Source: PSRJ01 sp963825305
Lineage (GTDB): Bacteria > Acidobacteriota > Terriglobia > Bryobacterales > Bryobacteraceae
Assembly (NCBI GenBank): GCA_963825305.1
Contig: CAWGTA010000009.1
Coordinates: forward strand, 558,001-622,000
Direction: 5' to 3'
Length of the DNA: 64,000 nt
A program made the translations under genes and the position numbers. Every line of letters begins with the position of its first letter. Positions within the stretch are counted from its first letter, which is position 1. Below are positions 7,690-17,200 of this stretch, piece after piece. The notes beneath the pieces were generated by a model, which saw only the letters and a program-made list of their open reading frames with translations, ran no database searches and was not told where the DNA came from.

Positions 7690-9390
7690 ATGCAGCCGAC
7701 CGGCGCGGTTACGTCCGGCCCGGAGCCGGCGTCGCTTGTCGTCACCGACCCCAACGGCCATCGCACGCGGGTGCCGGTCACTCCGGTCCCTTTCCTGATC
7801 GGACGCCAGCCCGAGAATCACCTGGTCATTCGCGACAGCCGCGTCTCGCGGACGCACGCGCGAATTTTCGCCGAGGACGCGGGATACGTCATCGAAGATT
7901 CCGGCAGCCGCCACGGAACCTTCGTAAACGGGAAACGCATTCAGCGGGAGGCGCTCCACAACTCCGACCGCATCGAATTCGGCGCGCAGGATTCGTACCA
8001 GCTCGTCTTTGCCCTGGATGGCGCGGAGCTGAAGCGCATCATGGAGCAGGTGGGCGCGTCGGAGAAGAACCCGGCTCCCGGCATGGGCGGCAACCTGGCC
8101 AAGCTGCGCGCCATCCTCGATCTGGCCCGCACGCTGCAAAGCTCCTTCTCCATCGACGAGGTGCTGGTTTCGGTGGTGGACACGGCGCTCGCCATCACCG
8201 GGGCCGAGCGCGGGTTCCTGCTGCTGCGCAACGGCGACGGGCTCGGTATCCGCGTGGCGCGCCACCGCGACGGCCGCCATCTGCAAGAGAGCGATCTCCG
8301 CGTCCCGCGCGAAGTCCTGCGCCGCGCGCTCGAGCACCGCCGCGACCTGCTCTCCATGAATTTCGACCCCATCGGCACCGCGGGCACGGCCGGCACCGGT
8401 GAGGCCGGCCCGCAGAACAGCATCGTCGATCTGGAACTGCGCAGCGTCACTTGCGTACCCTTAGTACGCATCCGAACGGGACAAGGCGAAGCCACCAGCG
8501 TGCTTTCTACCGGCAGCGAAACGGTGGGCGTGCTCTACATGGACTCGCGGCTGGCGGCGGCCGACCTGGCCGGTGGGAATCGCGAGCTACTGCAGACCCT
8601 CGCCATCGAAGCATCCACCGTGCTCGAAAACGCGCGCCTGCTGGAAGAAGAACGCGCCAAGCATCAGATGCAGGAAGAACTGCAACTGGCGCGGACCATT
8701 CAACAGAGTCTGCTGCCTAAGGCACTGCCGCTTACAGGTTGGCTGCGCGCCTGTGGGAGCAGCCTGGCTTGCCGCGAAGTGGGTGGAGATTATTTCGATG
8801 TTACCGAGGTCAACCCGCGTTGCTGGTCGGCCGTGGTGGCCGATGTCTCCGGCAAGGGCGTGAGCTCGGCGCTGCTCGCCTCCCTGCTGCAGGGAGCGTT
8901 GATCACGGCCACCGATGAGCCGGAGAATTTGAAGCCCCGCATGGAGCGGCTGAATCGATTCCTGCACGATCGCACCGGCGGCGAGAAGTATGCCACCGTA
9001 TTCCAGTGCCTGCTGCACGCCTACGGGCGGTTCCAGTACATCAACGCGGCGCACTGTCCGGCGTTGCTGGTGCGGCCGTCCGGCAGGCTATCGGTTTTGG
9101 ACGCCACCGGAATGCCGGTAGGTCTCATGGAGGGAGCCGATTTCACGCTGGCGGATGGGACTCTGTTCGATGGCGACAAGCTGGTGATTTATTCCGACGG
9201 CGTCACCGAGTCGGAAAGCGCGCAAGGTGAGTTCTTCGGGAAGAAGCGTCTGCACGACGTAGTTGTGGCGCACGCCGCGGAATCCTGCACCGCCATCCAC
9301 GATGCCATCCAGGACGCCGTGACCGCCTTCGCCGAAGGCGCACTGCAATCCGACGACATCACCGTGCTGGTGCTGGAATTCCGCGGCTAA
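7690..9390 (+). CDS. FHA-GAF-SpoIIE (PP2C) serine phosphatase
   Basis: 567 residues with three domains in order. First an FHA domain (about 20-115; GRQPENHLVIRD, VSRTHARI, SRHGTFVNGKRI) that binds phosphothreonine. Next a GAF sensor domain (about 150-325; ILDLARTLQSSFSIDEVL, GAERGFLLL, VGVLYMDSR). Last a SpoIIE-type PP2C phosphatase (about 335-565) with the metal-binding aspartates in REVGGDYFD, VVADVSGKGVSSALLAS, IYSDGVTES and SDDITVLVL. This architecture belongs to partner-switching or Ser/Thr-kinase signalling. The start ATG lies two bases after the Fur-gene stop. Confidence 0.92.
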   Translation: MQPTGAVTSGPEPASLVVTDPNGHRTRVPVTPVPFLIGRQPENHLVIRDSRVSRTHARIFAEDAGYVIEDSGSRHGTFVNGKRIQREALHNSDRIEFGAQDSYQLVFALDGAELKRIMEQVGASEKNPAPGMGGNLAKLRAILDLARTLQSSFSIDEVLVSVVDTALAITGAERGFLLLRNGDGLGIRVARHRDGRHLQESDLRVPREVLRRALEHRRDLLSMNFDPIGTAGTAGTGEAGPQNSIVDLELRSVTCVPLVRIRTGQGEATSVLSTGSETVGVLYMDSRLAAADLAGGNRELLQTLAIEASTVLENARLLEEERAKHQMQEELQLARTIQQSLLPKALPLTGWLRACGSSLACREVGGDYFDVTEVNPRCWSAVVADVSGKGVSSALLASLLQGALITATDEPENLKPRMERLNRFLHDRTGGEKYATVFQCLLHAYGRFQYINAAHCPALLVRPSGRLSVLDATGMPVGLMEGADFTLADGTLFDGDKLVIYSDGVTESESAQGEFFGKKRLHDVVVAHAAESCTAIHDAIQDAVTAFAEGALQSDDITVLVLEFRG

Positions 9391-9585
9391 TGGCTCAGGG
9401 CCAATTCGGTAGGGCGGACCCCCATGAGGGTTAACTTAAGACCCAACGCCATCGTCTCAACGGATCGCCGATCACCGAGGACCGGGAGTTTCGAGTGGTA
9501 ATTTAGCGGTACGGCGACTACACGTCCGTGTGACTTCCGCCGAACCTCTTCATTGCTCGTAGGAATGCTGAGCGACATCGAACAG

Positions 9586-10647
9586 CTACTCTTGCACGAA
9601 CTCAACCCAGATCCCACCCGCCCCTTCGGCTGGCACTACGAAACGTTTCCGGTCTCCGTCCTGAATTCGGAGCTTTCTTCCGGTACCCTGTTCCACGATC
9701 GCACGGGCTCGGTTGAGGTCCTCAACGCCGAAGCTCACTCCGAACGGACCGAGTTCGCCCCTCTGCAGCATAGCGGAAAGTGGGCCGCCTTTCTTGTCGG
9801 GAGCCCAAAACACAATGGTTCCTTGCCCGCATTGGACCTCACGCCCGCGGGCTCCCAACTCTGCCGACTTACGATCACGTCCTGGCGCAAAACCCAAGGC
9901 CTCGGATTGCTTCACGGCTTCCTCCACGCTGGAAACCGCCACCCACATGGATTCGAATTTGTTGGCGGTATTGGCGTGAAGATCCCCAGGCCTCCTGCGC
10001 GAATCGGGGAGGTCGCGTGCGATACTTTCGCGGAACTGGCGCACTCGGTCTGCGTTCAGGTGCTCCTCGTTGTTCCGATACTCGAGGAATCCGACGCCTT
10101 GACCGCCAGGAATGCCCGGCGGTGGCGCTGATTTCGGATCCTCGTAGCTGATCCTAAGGAATTGCCACTGGCCGGGCTGCTCTTTACCGTCTTGAAGAAT
10201 GGTCTGGCTGGGCGGAAGGCTTACCTTCATACCGCGGCCCCGCAGGAAATCGGCAGCCTGATCGATGGGTGAAACATCAATGTTGTAGGCCTGAACCAGC
10301 CCGCCTTGTTCCTGCAGGCGGCGAGTGGCGGCTTCAAAAACGGCGCCTAGGCCCGACTCCCTGGCAGAGCTTTCGGATTTCGCGCTGTCATACACCCACA
10401 TCAGCTCCAGGTATCCGGGCGGAAGGTTAATAATACCGTTCTCCAAGCCCCTGGCTGGAAACTTCGTCCCTGGCCGGACGCTAAAACCGAGCCTGGAGCC
10501 GAACACTTTCCTGGCCTCTCCGGCACTTCGCTGCATCACTGTCGTGTGATCCAAGCCCCAACCGTTCCCCAGAAGAGGCTGTTTTTGAGCGTAAACCGCT
10601 CCGAAGATCGAGAGAAATCCGATGGCGGCCTTGCGGAAAATTGACAT
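9586..10647 (-). CDS. Secreted VOC (glyoxalase-like) domain protein
   Basis: 353 residues. The ATG at 10647 has GGGAG eight bases upstream and opens a signal peptide ending VYAQ. The body has two VOC-type halves. The first begins WGLDHTTVMQRSAGEARKVF...GFSVRPGTKF and includes LPPGYLELMWVYD; the second includes FESMWVAVSSVEEAVKQSEALGF and VFWAPDKKGG. This matches the Glyoxalase_3-like family. Metal ligands seem only partly conserved (the early His in LDHT is present), so the activity is unknown. The export signal suggests it acts in the periplasm. About 195 bases separate its stop from the phosphatase gene and show nothing recognisable. Confidence 0.75.
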   Translation of the reverse strand: MSIFRKAAIGFLSIFGAVYAQKQPLLGNGWGLDHTTVMQRSAGEARKVFGSRLGFSVRPGTKFPARGLENGIINLPPGYLELMWVYDSAKSESSARESGLGAVFEAATRRLQEQGGLVQAYNIDVSPIDQAADFLRGRGMKVSLPPSQTILQDGKEQPGQWQFLRISYEDPKSAPPPGIPGGQGVGFLEYRNNEEHLNADRVRQFRESIARDLPDSRRRPGDLHANTANKFESMWVAVSSVEEAVKQSEALGFAPGRDRKSAELGARGREVQCGQGTIVFWAPDKKGGPLSAMLQRGELGPFGVSFGVEDLNRARAIVEQGTGRKLRIQDGDRKRFVVPAEGAGGIWVEFVQE

Positions 10648-11107
10648 GTGTGTTTCTCCCTTAGACCAGCTTTGGTCGATCGGCCCAAATAGTATACCTG
10701 CGTGCACCATGCCAGTGGGCCGTCCCATGTTCCTGGTAGAGCGAAAGTTTGCGTCGGCTCAACAGCAGCACCGATGACGCCATCCGGAACCATTCACAAG
10801 GACGTCAAACGCCCGAACCGCTGAAGCGGAAGAATAGAACGTAAAGTCCGGACCTGGGATTGCGCCACTCGCCGGCTTTAGGTAACGCTTAATGGGCTGC
10901 CGCCCCGACTGCATCTGCCGGCGGACGGCGGCGGGAGGTTGCGCAATGCCTGTAGGGTACGGCGAATCTGGATTCCGAGCGCCGATCACCCAACGGTTTC
11001 TGAAACAACCTCCCTGTCTTTGCCAGATGGCCGCGCCGATTTGGACCGGCGCGCTCTCCTCCATGCTATAGGTCAGGAGAAACGTCCTGTACGGCGGGAC
11101 GTTCGCG

Positions 11108-11194
11108 ATGGCTTCTTCCGAAAATTGGGTTCGTTGAATGGGGAGAGCCTTTGTTTTCAGCGTCAAATTGGCTTCGTTCCGCAGAAGATGAATT
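11108..11194 (+). repeat. Dispersed 87-bp repeat, copy A
   Basis: About 87 bases starting ATGGCTTCTTCCG and ending GATGAATT recur in inverse orientation at 52021-52108 with roughly 93% identity (a few substitutions and one inserted base). Both copies are preceded by a hairpin whose stem sequence differs but stays paired (AACGTCC/GGACGTT here; ACGGC/GCCGT in copy B). The copies are 41 kb apart in otherwise gene-free spacers. Confidence 0.8.
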
Positions 11195-11366
11195 TTTGGT
11201 GCCGGCCTCCTCGGGCCTCGGTAGGCCTGATTCGCCAAGCGAAGAACGGGTCCGGGAGACCCGCGCGGACCAGCGGGTCCGCCCCACCACGTCATTCACC
11301 GGTAGCCGACTGCCTTCCGCCGAAAATCGAGGGACGCGCCGGCGTGCCTGGGCTACTTTTAGACTT

Positions 11367-11382
11367 CGGAAGGAACCTTCCG
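11367..11382. promoter_or_regulatory. 16-base palindrome upstream of the LiaF-like operon
   Basis: CGGAAGG-AA-CCTTCCG is a perfect dyad that ends five bases before the AGGAGG ribosome site of the gene at 11401. The position fits an operator or a translation-control hairpin for the operon. No regulator is identified; the LytTR protein of the operon usually binds direct repeats rather than such a dyad. Confidence 0.4.
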
Positions 11383-11400
11383 GAAAAGGAGGAGAAGTCG

Positions 11401-11631
11401 ATGGCTTGCCATCAAATGCGAAACGGCGGAATGTTCGTCGGTGTTCTCTTGGTTGTGATCGGCTCGTTGCTACTCTTGGGCGAGATGCATCTGCTGGGCG
11501 ATCTGTCCCGCTATTGGCCGGTAGGGCTGATCGCGCTCGGAATTGCGCAGTTAGTCGGACGCGCCAGACACATTACCCGGCCGCGCGGTTTCGACCGCGG
11601 GGAGAATCGCTATGGACCCGCAAACTTCTGA
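11401..11631 (+). CDS. Small membrane protein with LiaI/LiaF-like transmembrane region (DUF5668 type)
   Basis: 76 residues, with start ATG at 11401 behind an AGGAGGAG site. Two membrane helices are visible (GGMFVGVLLVVIGSLLLLGE and YWPVGLIALGIAQLVG) with the typical WPVGLIALG motif between them, as in the transmembrane part of LiaF and DUF5668 proteins. It has a basic tail. The last 20 bases overlap the next gene, which has the same type of membrane region, so the two may pair in the membrane as part of an envelope-stress sensor. Confidence 0.7.
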   Translation: MACHQMRNGGMFVGVLLVVIGSLLLLGEMHLLGDLSRYWPVGLIALGIAQLVGRARHITRPRGFDRGENRYGPANF

Positions 11632-12091
11632 TACGAACGCCAGCCCGGACGTAGGCTGGAATCATCGCAACACCCCAGGCGTCGTCGTCAGCGTCCTGAT
11701 GGTGGGGGCCGGAATCATACTGCTGCTGGACCAGATGGGCATCGCCGACCTAGGGTATCTTTTCCGGTTTTGGCCAGCGGGGGTGATCCTGTTAGGCGCG
11801 GCCATCGCGACGCAGCCGCAGGCTTCTTCCCGCATTTGGGGCGGCGTCATCGGCGCGGGCGGCGTCATCCTGCTGCTTCGGAACCTGGGTTATGTCCACG
11901 TGGAATTCTGGGAACTCTGGTGGCCCATGGCCATGATCGGCGGCGGCGTCAGCCTGCTGTGGGGCGTCACACATCCGCGGCCTGGCCGCCTCAAGATGGG
12001 CCCCGATTGGAGAGCGCGCCGCAGAGGGCATCTTGGTGGTGCGCCCTTTTTCCAGCCGGGCTACTGGAACACCCAGCTCGGTCATCAATGA
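11612..12091 (+). CDS. LiaF-like protein, N-terminal membrane part (frame broken)
   Basis: 159 residues with four hydrophobic helices: VVVSVLMVGAGIILLLDQMG, FWPAGVILLGAAIA, GVIGAGGVILLLRNLGY and WWPMAMIGGGVSLLWG. The membrane region is normally followed in one chain by a LiaF C-terminal beta-helix-like domain. Here the frame ends at a TGA (12089-12091) exactly where that domain begins in the neighbouring frame (12033-12407). A single extra base, for instance in the T5 run near 12047-12051, would explain the split. It could still make a membrane protein that associates with the separate C-terminal part. Confidence 0.7.
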   Translation: MDPQTSDTNASPDVGWNHRNTPGVVVSVLMVGAGIILLLDQMGIADLGYLFRFWPAGVILLGAAIATQPQASSRIWGGVIGAGGVILLLRNLGYVHVEFWELWWPMAMIGGGVSLLWGVTHPRPGRLKMGPDWRARRRGHLGGAPFFQPGYWNTQLGHQ

Positions 12092-12407
12092 AGCGGCCGT
12101 CTTCGGCGGCGGAGACCGGCGCTATTCCGGAGAGTTTGAAGGCGGCCGCATCTCGGCAGTTTTCGGAGGATACCGCATCGATCTGAGCGAGTCTCAAATG
12201 AAAGGCGACGCGGCGTACCTTCACGTATCCGTGGTGTTCGGGGGCGTTAACCTTCGCATTCCGCCGGAATGGGACTTGGTTCTGCGGGGCGTGCCGGTTT
12301 TCGGCGGCTACTCCGACCAGACCCGGCACCCTCAAAAAGGTCCCGGGACCAAGACTCTATACATCCTCGGCGGGGCCGTGTTCGGCGGCGTGGAAGTGAA
12401 GAACTGA
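12033..12407 (+). CDS. LiaF-like C-terminal domain (other half of the split gene)
   Basis: The reading frame from about 12075 encodes INEAAVFGGGDRRYSGEF, ISAVFGGYRIDLSE, LHVSVVFGGVNLRIPPEW, GVPVFGGYSD and GAVFGGVEVKN. These repeated VFGG turns are the hallmark of the LiaF C-terminal (cell-wall-active antibiotics response) domain. The TTG at 12033 is the only upstream start in this frame and has no ribosome site, so the domain most likely belongs to the membrane gene at 11612-12091 with a +1 shift between them. The histidine kinase gene starts seven bases after its stop. Confidence 0.7.
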   Translation: MVVRPFSSRATGTPSSVINEAAVFGGGDRRYSGEFEGGRISAVFGGYRIDLSESQMKGDAAYLHVSVVFGGVNLRIPPEWDLVLRGVPVFGGYSDQTRHPQKGPGTKTLYILGGAVFGGVEVKN

Positions 12408-12413
12408 GCCGGC

Positions 12414-13481
12414 ATGCATCCCCTCCTTGCCAGACGCGAACGGCTCGGGATTTACGCGCTGGTCTGGCTGGCGATCGGTGTCCTGCTGCAGTTGCTGCTG
12501 GTGACGGTGGGGCACGCGGGCTGGCTGGAAACCCTGGCACTGGTGGCGCCGCTCTGTGTGATCTACGCCTTTGTTTGCCTGGCGGCCTGGTACCCAGTGG
12601 CGGCCACGCCAGTCAATGGCCTCGACGCCCTGCCGCGCGCGCTCATCACGCACCTGGCGGCGGCGTTTCTCCTGAGCGGCGCCTGGTCTCTGTTGGGCGC
12701 GCTACAGGCCTATCTGCTGGGGCACTTAGGCCCCTTTAAAGGCTTTTACGAGCGGTTTCGCGTGCAGGGGACGGTACTCTTCGGCGTGGGCGTGCTGTTG
12801 TATCTGCTGTCGGTGGTGCTGCACTATGCCCTGCTGGCGGCCGAAGCCTCGCGGCTAGCGGAAAAGCGCGAGGATGAGGCGCGCGTGCTGGCCCGTGATG
12901 CCGAATTGAAAGCGCTCAAGGCGCAGGTGAATCCGCATTTTCTCTTCAACAGCCTCAACTCCATCAGCGCGTTGACCAGCGTGGACCCCGCCAAAGCGCG
13001 CCAGATGTGTATCCTGCTTGCTGAATTTTTGCGCACTACGCTGGGCCTCGGCGAAAAGACGGTGATCCCGCTGGAGGAGGAGCTGTCGCTGATCCGCTCG
13101 TTTCTAGCGGTGGAGAAGGTCCGCTTCGGCGCGCGCCTGTGCGTGCAGGAAGAGATTGCGCCCGAGTGTCTCCCTTTGTTGATTCCTCCTTTGCTGCTGC
13201 AGCCCCTGGTGGAGAACGCGGTGGCGCACGGCATCGGGAACCTGTTGGAAGGTGGCATCATCCGGCTGGAGGCGCGGCTCGCGGGCGATGTGCTGGTGAT
13301 CGTGGTGGCCAATTCGTTCGATCCCGAATCTCCGCGCGCCCGCCGCAATGGACTCGGCCTGGCCAATGTCCGCAATCGGCTGGAGACGCGCTACGGCGAT
13401 AGCGGCGCCCTTCGCGTGCGCACCGCGGGCGAACGCTTCGAAGTCGAAATCGCTCTACCCGCCGAGAGGGAGGCCGCATGA
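12414..13481 (+). CDS. LytS-type sensor histidine kinase
   Basis: 355 residues. Four membrane helices fill the first 150 residues. A short coiled coil (AEKREDEARVLARDAELKALKAQ in outline) leads to the His_kinase box VNPHFLFNSLNSI with the phospho-accepting His. A HATPase domain follows (LLQPLVENAVAHGI, GLGLANVRNRLETRYG). The stop overlaps the LytTR regulator by four bases, so this is a classical two-component pair. Coupled upstream LiaF-like genes suggest the input is envelope state; in Bacillus, LiaF restrains the LiaS kinase, but that kinase is of a different family. Confidence 0.92.
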   Translation: MHPLLARRERLGIYALVWLAIGVLLQLLLVTVGHAGWLETLALVAPLCVIYAFVCLAAWYPVAATPVNGLDALPRALITHLAAAFLLSGAWSLLGALQAYLLGHLGPFKGFYERFRVQGTVLFGVGVLLYLLSVVLHYALLAAEASRLAEKREDEARVLARDAELKALKAQVNPHFLFNSLNSISALTSVDPAKARQMCILLAEFLRTTLGLGEKTVIPLEEELSLIRSFLAVEKVRFGARLCVQEEIAPECLPLLIPPLLLQPLVENAVAHGIGNLLEGGIIRLEARLAGDVLVIVVANSFDPESPRARRNGLGLANVRNRLETRYGDSGALRVRTAGERFEVEIALPAEREAA

Positions 13482-14218
13482 GAGCCATCGTGGTCGACGA
13501 CGAAGAACTCGCCCGTCACGCGCTGCGCGAGATGCTCGCCGCTCACCCCGAAGTCGAAGTGGTTGCCGAATGCGCCAATGGTTTCGAGGCTGTCAAAGCC
13601 GTTTCCGAAATGGCGCCCGATCTTCTGTTCCTCGATATCCAAATGCCCAAGCTGGATGGCTTCGAGGTGCTGGAACTGCTCGGTCCCGGGCCGGCGGTGA
13701 TCTTCGTCACGGCTTACGACCAGTACGCCATGCGCGCTTTCGAAGTGCACGCGGTGGATTACCTGCTGAAACCCGTCAGCGCCGCCCGCCTGGCCGCCGC
13801 CATCGGGCAGGCCCAGGACAGGACAGGCAAGGCGCTGCCTCCGGCCACGGAGCTCTCGGCCGCCGCCCGCCCGCCATCGGAATACCTGGAGCGGATTGCC
13901 GTGCGCGATGGAACCCGCGTGCACATCATTCCCATAGGCAAGCTGGATTACGCCGAAGCGCAAGACGACTACGTCGCCCTGCACAGCGGGGGCAAGCAGT
14001 TCTTGAAGCAGCAGACCATTTCGAGTTTGGAGAGCGGCCTGGATCCCTCGCGTTTCGTGCGCATTCACCGGTCGTATCTGGTGAACCTGGAACGCGTGGT
14101 GAAGATCGAGCCGTACACCAAGGACAGCCGCGTGGTGGTGCTGGCGGATGGCGCGCAGTTGCCGGTGAGCCGCGCCGGCTATGCGCGCTTGCAAACCCTG
14201 CTGGAAGGCGCGGGTTGA
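13478..14218 (+). CDS. LytTR-family response regulator
   Basis: 246 residues. A receiver domain (1-120) has DD at 8-9, the phospho-acceptor in LLFLDIQMPKLDG and the conserved Lys in YLLKPV. A variable linker is followed by a LytTR DNA-binding domain (about 137-243; YLERIAVRDGTRVHIIP, DDYVALHSGGKQFL, FVRIHRSYLVNLERV). It is translationally coupled to the kinase at 12414. Targets are unknown; autoregulation of the LiaF-like operon is plausible. A double-hairpin repeat follows the stop and may serve as terminator. Confidence 0.93.
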   Translation: MRAIVVDDEELARHALREMLAAHPEVEVVAECANGFEAVKAVSEMAPDLLFLDIQMPKLDGFEVLELLGPGPAVIFVTAYDQYAMRAFEVHAVDYLLKPVSAARLAAAIGQAQDRTGKALPPATELSAAARPPSEYLERIAVRDGTRVHIIPIGKLDYAEAQDDYVALHSGGKQFLKQQTISSLESGLDPSRFVRIHRSYLVNLERVVKIEPYTKDSRVVVLADGAQLPVSRAGYARLQTLLEGAG

Positions 14219-14226
14219 AATGTGGC

Positions 14227-14268
14227 GCGGACACTCATGTCCGCAGTGCCGAGACTCCTCTCGGCACT
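14227..14268. repeat. Double-hairpin intergenic repeat, copy 2
   Basis: Hairpin 1 is GCGGACA-CTCA-TGTCCGC (14227-14244) and hairpin 2 is AGTGCCGAGA-CTCC-TCTCGGCACT (14245-14268), directly abutting. Order and loop type match the copy near 3374-3412 while the stem bases differ in a compensated way. It lies between convergent genes (LytTR regulator and Ig-repeat protein) and could terminate transcription from both sides. Confidence 0.75.
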
Positions 14269-14280
14269 TGGTTCGTAATC

Positions 14281-17200
14281 CTACTGTATGGCCACCTGCA
14301 CCGTATTCGCCGTCTGCCCTTGCACCGTGACTATGACGTTCACGGTTCCCGCGCCAGCCAGGCTGTGCGGCAACTGCAAATTCATCTGGTCCAGCCCCGG
14401 GTACTGCCCTTGGGCCGCCGTCTGAATGGGCACGGTCACGCCGTTCACCGTAGCGGTGACATTGGCGTCCGAGGCGCGATGGCGGATCCCAGTGCCGTAG
14501 AGGATCAAGTAGACTTGGTCCTCGGTCGATCCCAGGTTGACCGGGTTCGGAACATACATGTTGTGCGTGTTATCGAAAACGGCAATGTTGTCGAAGGTCT
14601 GGATGAAACCTGGCGCCACGTGGACGAACTGACCCGCAGCCACGCCTTGGCCATTCTGGTTGGCGGTGAAAATAGCGGGAGAGGTCGGGGTTATGTTGGC
14701 CACCGCCGAAAGAGTGCCGCCGTTGGGCAGGAGGGCGGTGACCATCGCCGGCCCAAGGGCGACGGTGTTCGGCATCACGAAATTGATCTGCTTGGCCGAG
14801 GCGAACACGCCGTATAAAGGAGCCAGCCAGGAGACGCCCGTGCTATCGGTAATCTTTACGCTTGCTCCTCCCAAAGCCGTTGACAGAGGAAATGCGGCCG
14901 CGGTGGTATCCCCGTTCAGGTTGGTGACATGGTACGCGCTGACAGCCTCGTCCGGAGCGAAGCTCGAGGTAATGTTGGCGGCCGTGCTCACCAGCTGTAG
15001 CTGCGAATTGGACGAACTGCCCGCGAAGTTCGTGTCCCCGTTGTAGACGGCCACGATTTGATGAGTCGCGATGCTGGCGTCCACGATCGCTGTGGCGATT
15101 CCCCCAGCCAGCGTCGCCGAAGTGATCGTCAGATTATTCGACGATGCATCGACAAACTGTACGGTGCCGGTTGGCGTTCCGGCTCCCGGCGCCACTACTG
15201 TTACTGTGCCGGTCAGCTTCGCCTGTCCCGATTGGTTCAGTGCCGGAGCATATGCAGTATTGGTGGAAGCCCGCGCTACCACAAACGAGGTTGTGGCTTG
15301 CGCCGGGTTATACACGGTATCGCCACCATAGGAGGCGGTGATGTTGTAGGTTCCCGGGCTGAGCGAAGTCAGGGTGATTCCCTGGCCGACTGGCGCGGTA
15401 CCCAGCGTGGTCGATCCGTTCTGGAACGTGACAGTGCCAGTCGGGTCGGGCGGATTGGAACCCGCAGGGATCACCTTCGCCGTGAGTGTCACCTTTTGGC
15501 CAAATACCGGAGCTTGCGGATTTGCGCCGACCGACATCGTACTGCTGCCGTTGCCACCGCCCGATCCTCCCGGCGATACATATTGTCCGATGGAAGCTTG
15601 CGCGGTTTGGAACGTCTTGCTGGGGTTGTACTGGGCCGTAATCGTATGCGAACCGGCAGCCAGCGAATTGGTCGTAAACGTAGCCTGGCCTTTCGCCGAA
15701 AGGCTGACAGCGCTTCCCAGCGACGTTGTGCCGTCCAGGAAAGTCACCGTGCCGGTGGGCGTGCCGCCGCCGGAACCGTTCGTCACCGTGGCCGTGAACG
15801 TTATATTGTCCCCCAGCGCGGCGGGGTTCGCACTGCTGGTCAACGTCAGAGTGGTTGGCAGTGTGCTGATCGAGACCGGTGCGGAGGTGCTGGTGAAGAA
15901 ATTAGCATCGCCCGAATAGACCGCTGTGATACTTCCCGAAGTGTTCGCCGTATAGCTAGCTTCTGCGATACCGGTCGAAGTATCCAGCGGGACCGCTGCG
16001 ACCTGGGTGGTGCCGTTCATGAACACTACGGTACCGGTCGGCGTGCCGTAGCCCGGCGCATTCGGTGTGACGACAGCGTTAAGTTGCAACCCGCTCCCCC
16101 CGGACAAATTCAGGGTGGTTGTACTCGAGTCCGAATTGACGACCAGATTCAGGGTATTGCTGGAGATCCCCGCACTCCCCGTGCCGCAGTAATAGGTAAT
16201 GCTGATCTGGTGCGCCCCGGAGGACAGAGGGGAATTCGAGTCCGGAGCGAATTGAGCCTGCCCGTTCACCAGGTCGATCGGTGTCCCGACCAGCATCGAC
16301 TGGCCGTCCGCTAGAAAATCCATAGAGCCGGGAGCGGATGGGCTCACCGTGCCGGTGAAAATAACTGTTTGGCCGAAGACCGGGGACGTCACGGAGGCAC
16401 TCACCGTCACCGTAGGACTGTTCGGGCAGATCGCCAGCGCCAGTACGCTCGACGTGGGAGACGGAGAATAGGTGCTGTCGCCATTGTAAGTGGCAAAAAT
16501 GAAGTGCGTGCCCGGCGACTGGAACGCGATGGACAACGCAGCCGTGCCAGTCGCATCCAAAAGTATCGTGCCGATGGTAACCGAACCGTCTGTAAATGTG
16601 ACAGCCCCGGTGGGGATTCCATTGCCGGCAAGCGCCGTCACCACCGTGGTGATCGTGACCTTCTGCCCAATAACCGCGTTGCCGCTCACGGTGGGCGTAG
16701 CGATGCTGGTGCCCAGCCCGTTCATGAAGAAAGAGACTGGCGCCGAATCGCTCGAGTTCAAGTTCGAATTGCCGTTATAGGTAGCAGTCAGGGCATGCGC
16801 TCCCGCCGCGAGATGGGGTGCTGAATAGCTGGCCGAGCCGCCCGACAGGTTCACCGTGGCCAGCGGGTGCCCGTTATCCAGGAACTGGACTGCGCCGGTA
16901 ACGGTTGCCACACCCGGCGATTGCACGGCCACTTGAGCAGTCAGTGTGACCCCCGTCCCTACCGTGGCGGCCGAGCCATTGGGCGGCGAGGTAAGTACGG
17001 TGGTTGTGTTGGCTTTGTTCACTGTTACCGACACTGCATTGCTGGATACGGCCGAGAAATTCGCATCACCGTCGTACCGCGCGCTGATTTGATGGGTTCC
17101 GAGTGTGAGAGTCACTCCTGGCCAAACCGCCTGATTCCCGATCACGGGGAGAGTAGCCAGCACCTGCGATCCATTGTCGATAAAGTCAACAACACCGGTC

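Larger units (their letters stand above)
10648..11400. other. 750-base gap without a convincing gene
   Basis: No reading frame here resembles a protein I recognise. A 178-codon open frame on the minus strand (10759-11295) has no domain signature and no clear ribosome site, and part of it lies inside a dispersed repeat. The stretch contains a 7-bp-stem hairpin (AACGTCC/GGACGTT, 11090-11112), the dispersed repeat at 11108-11194 and a 16-base palindrome just before the ribosome site of the next gene. Confidence 0.5.

Noticed and set aside
10759..11295. 178-codon minus-strand frame in the 10.6-11.4 kb gap
   Set aside because: No recognisable family, no ribosome site, and part of it consists of the dispersed 87-bp repeat; could not be supported as a gene.
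15058..16314. 418-codon plus-strand frame inside the Ig-repeat gene
   Set aside because: Antisense of tandem Ig-like repeats; the repeated Arg/Gly-rich translation follows from the repeat structure.
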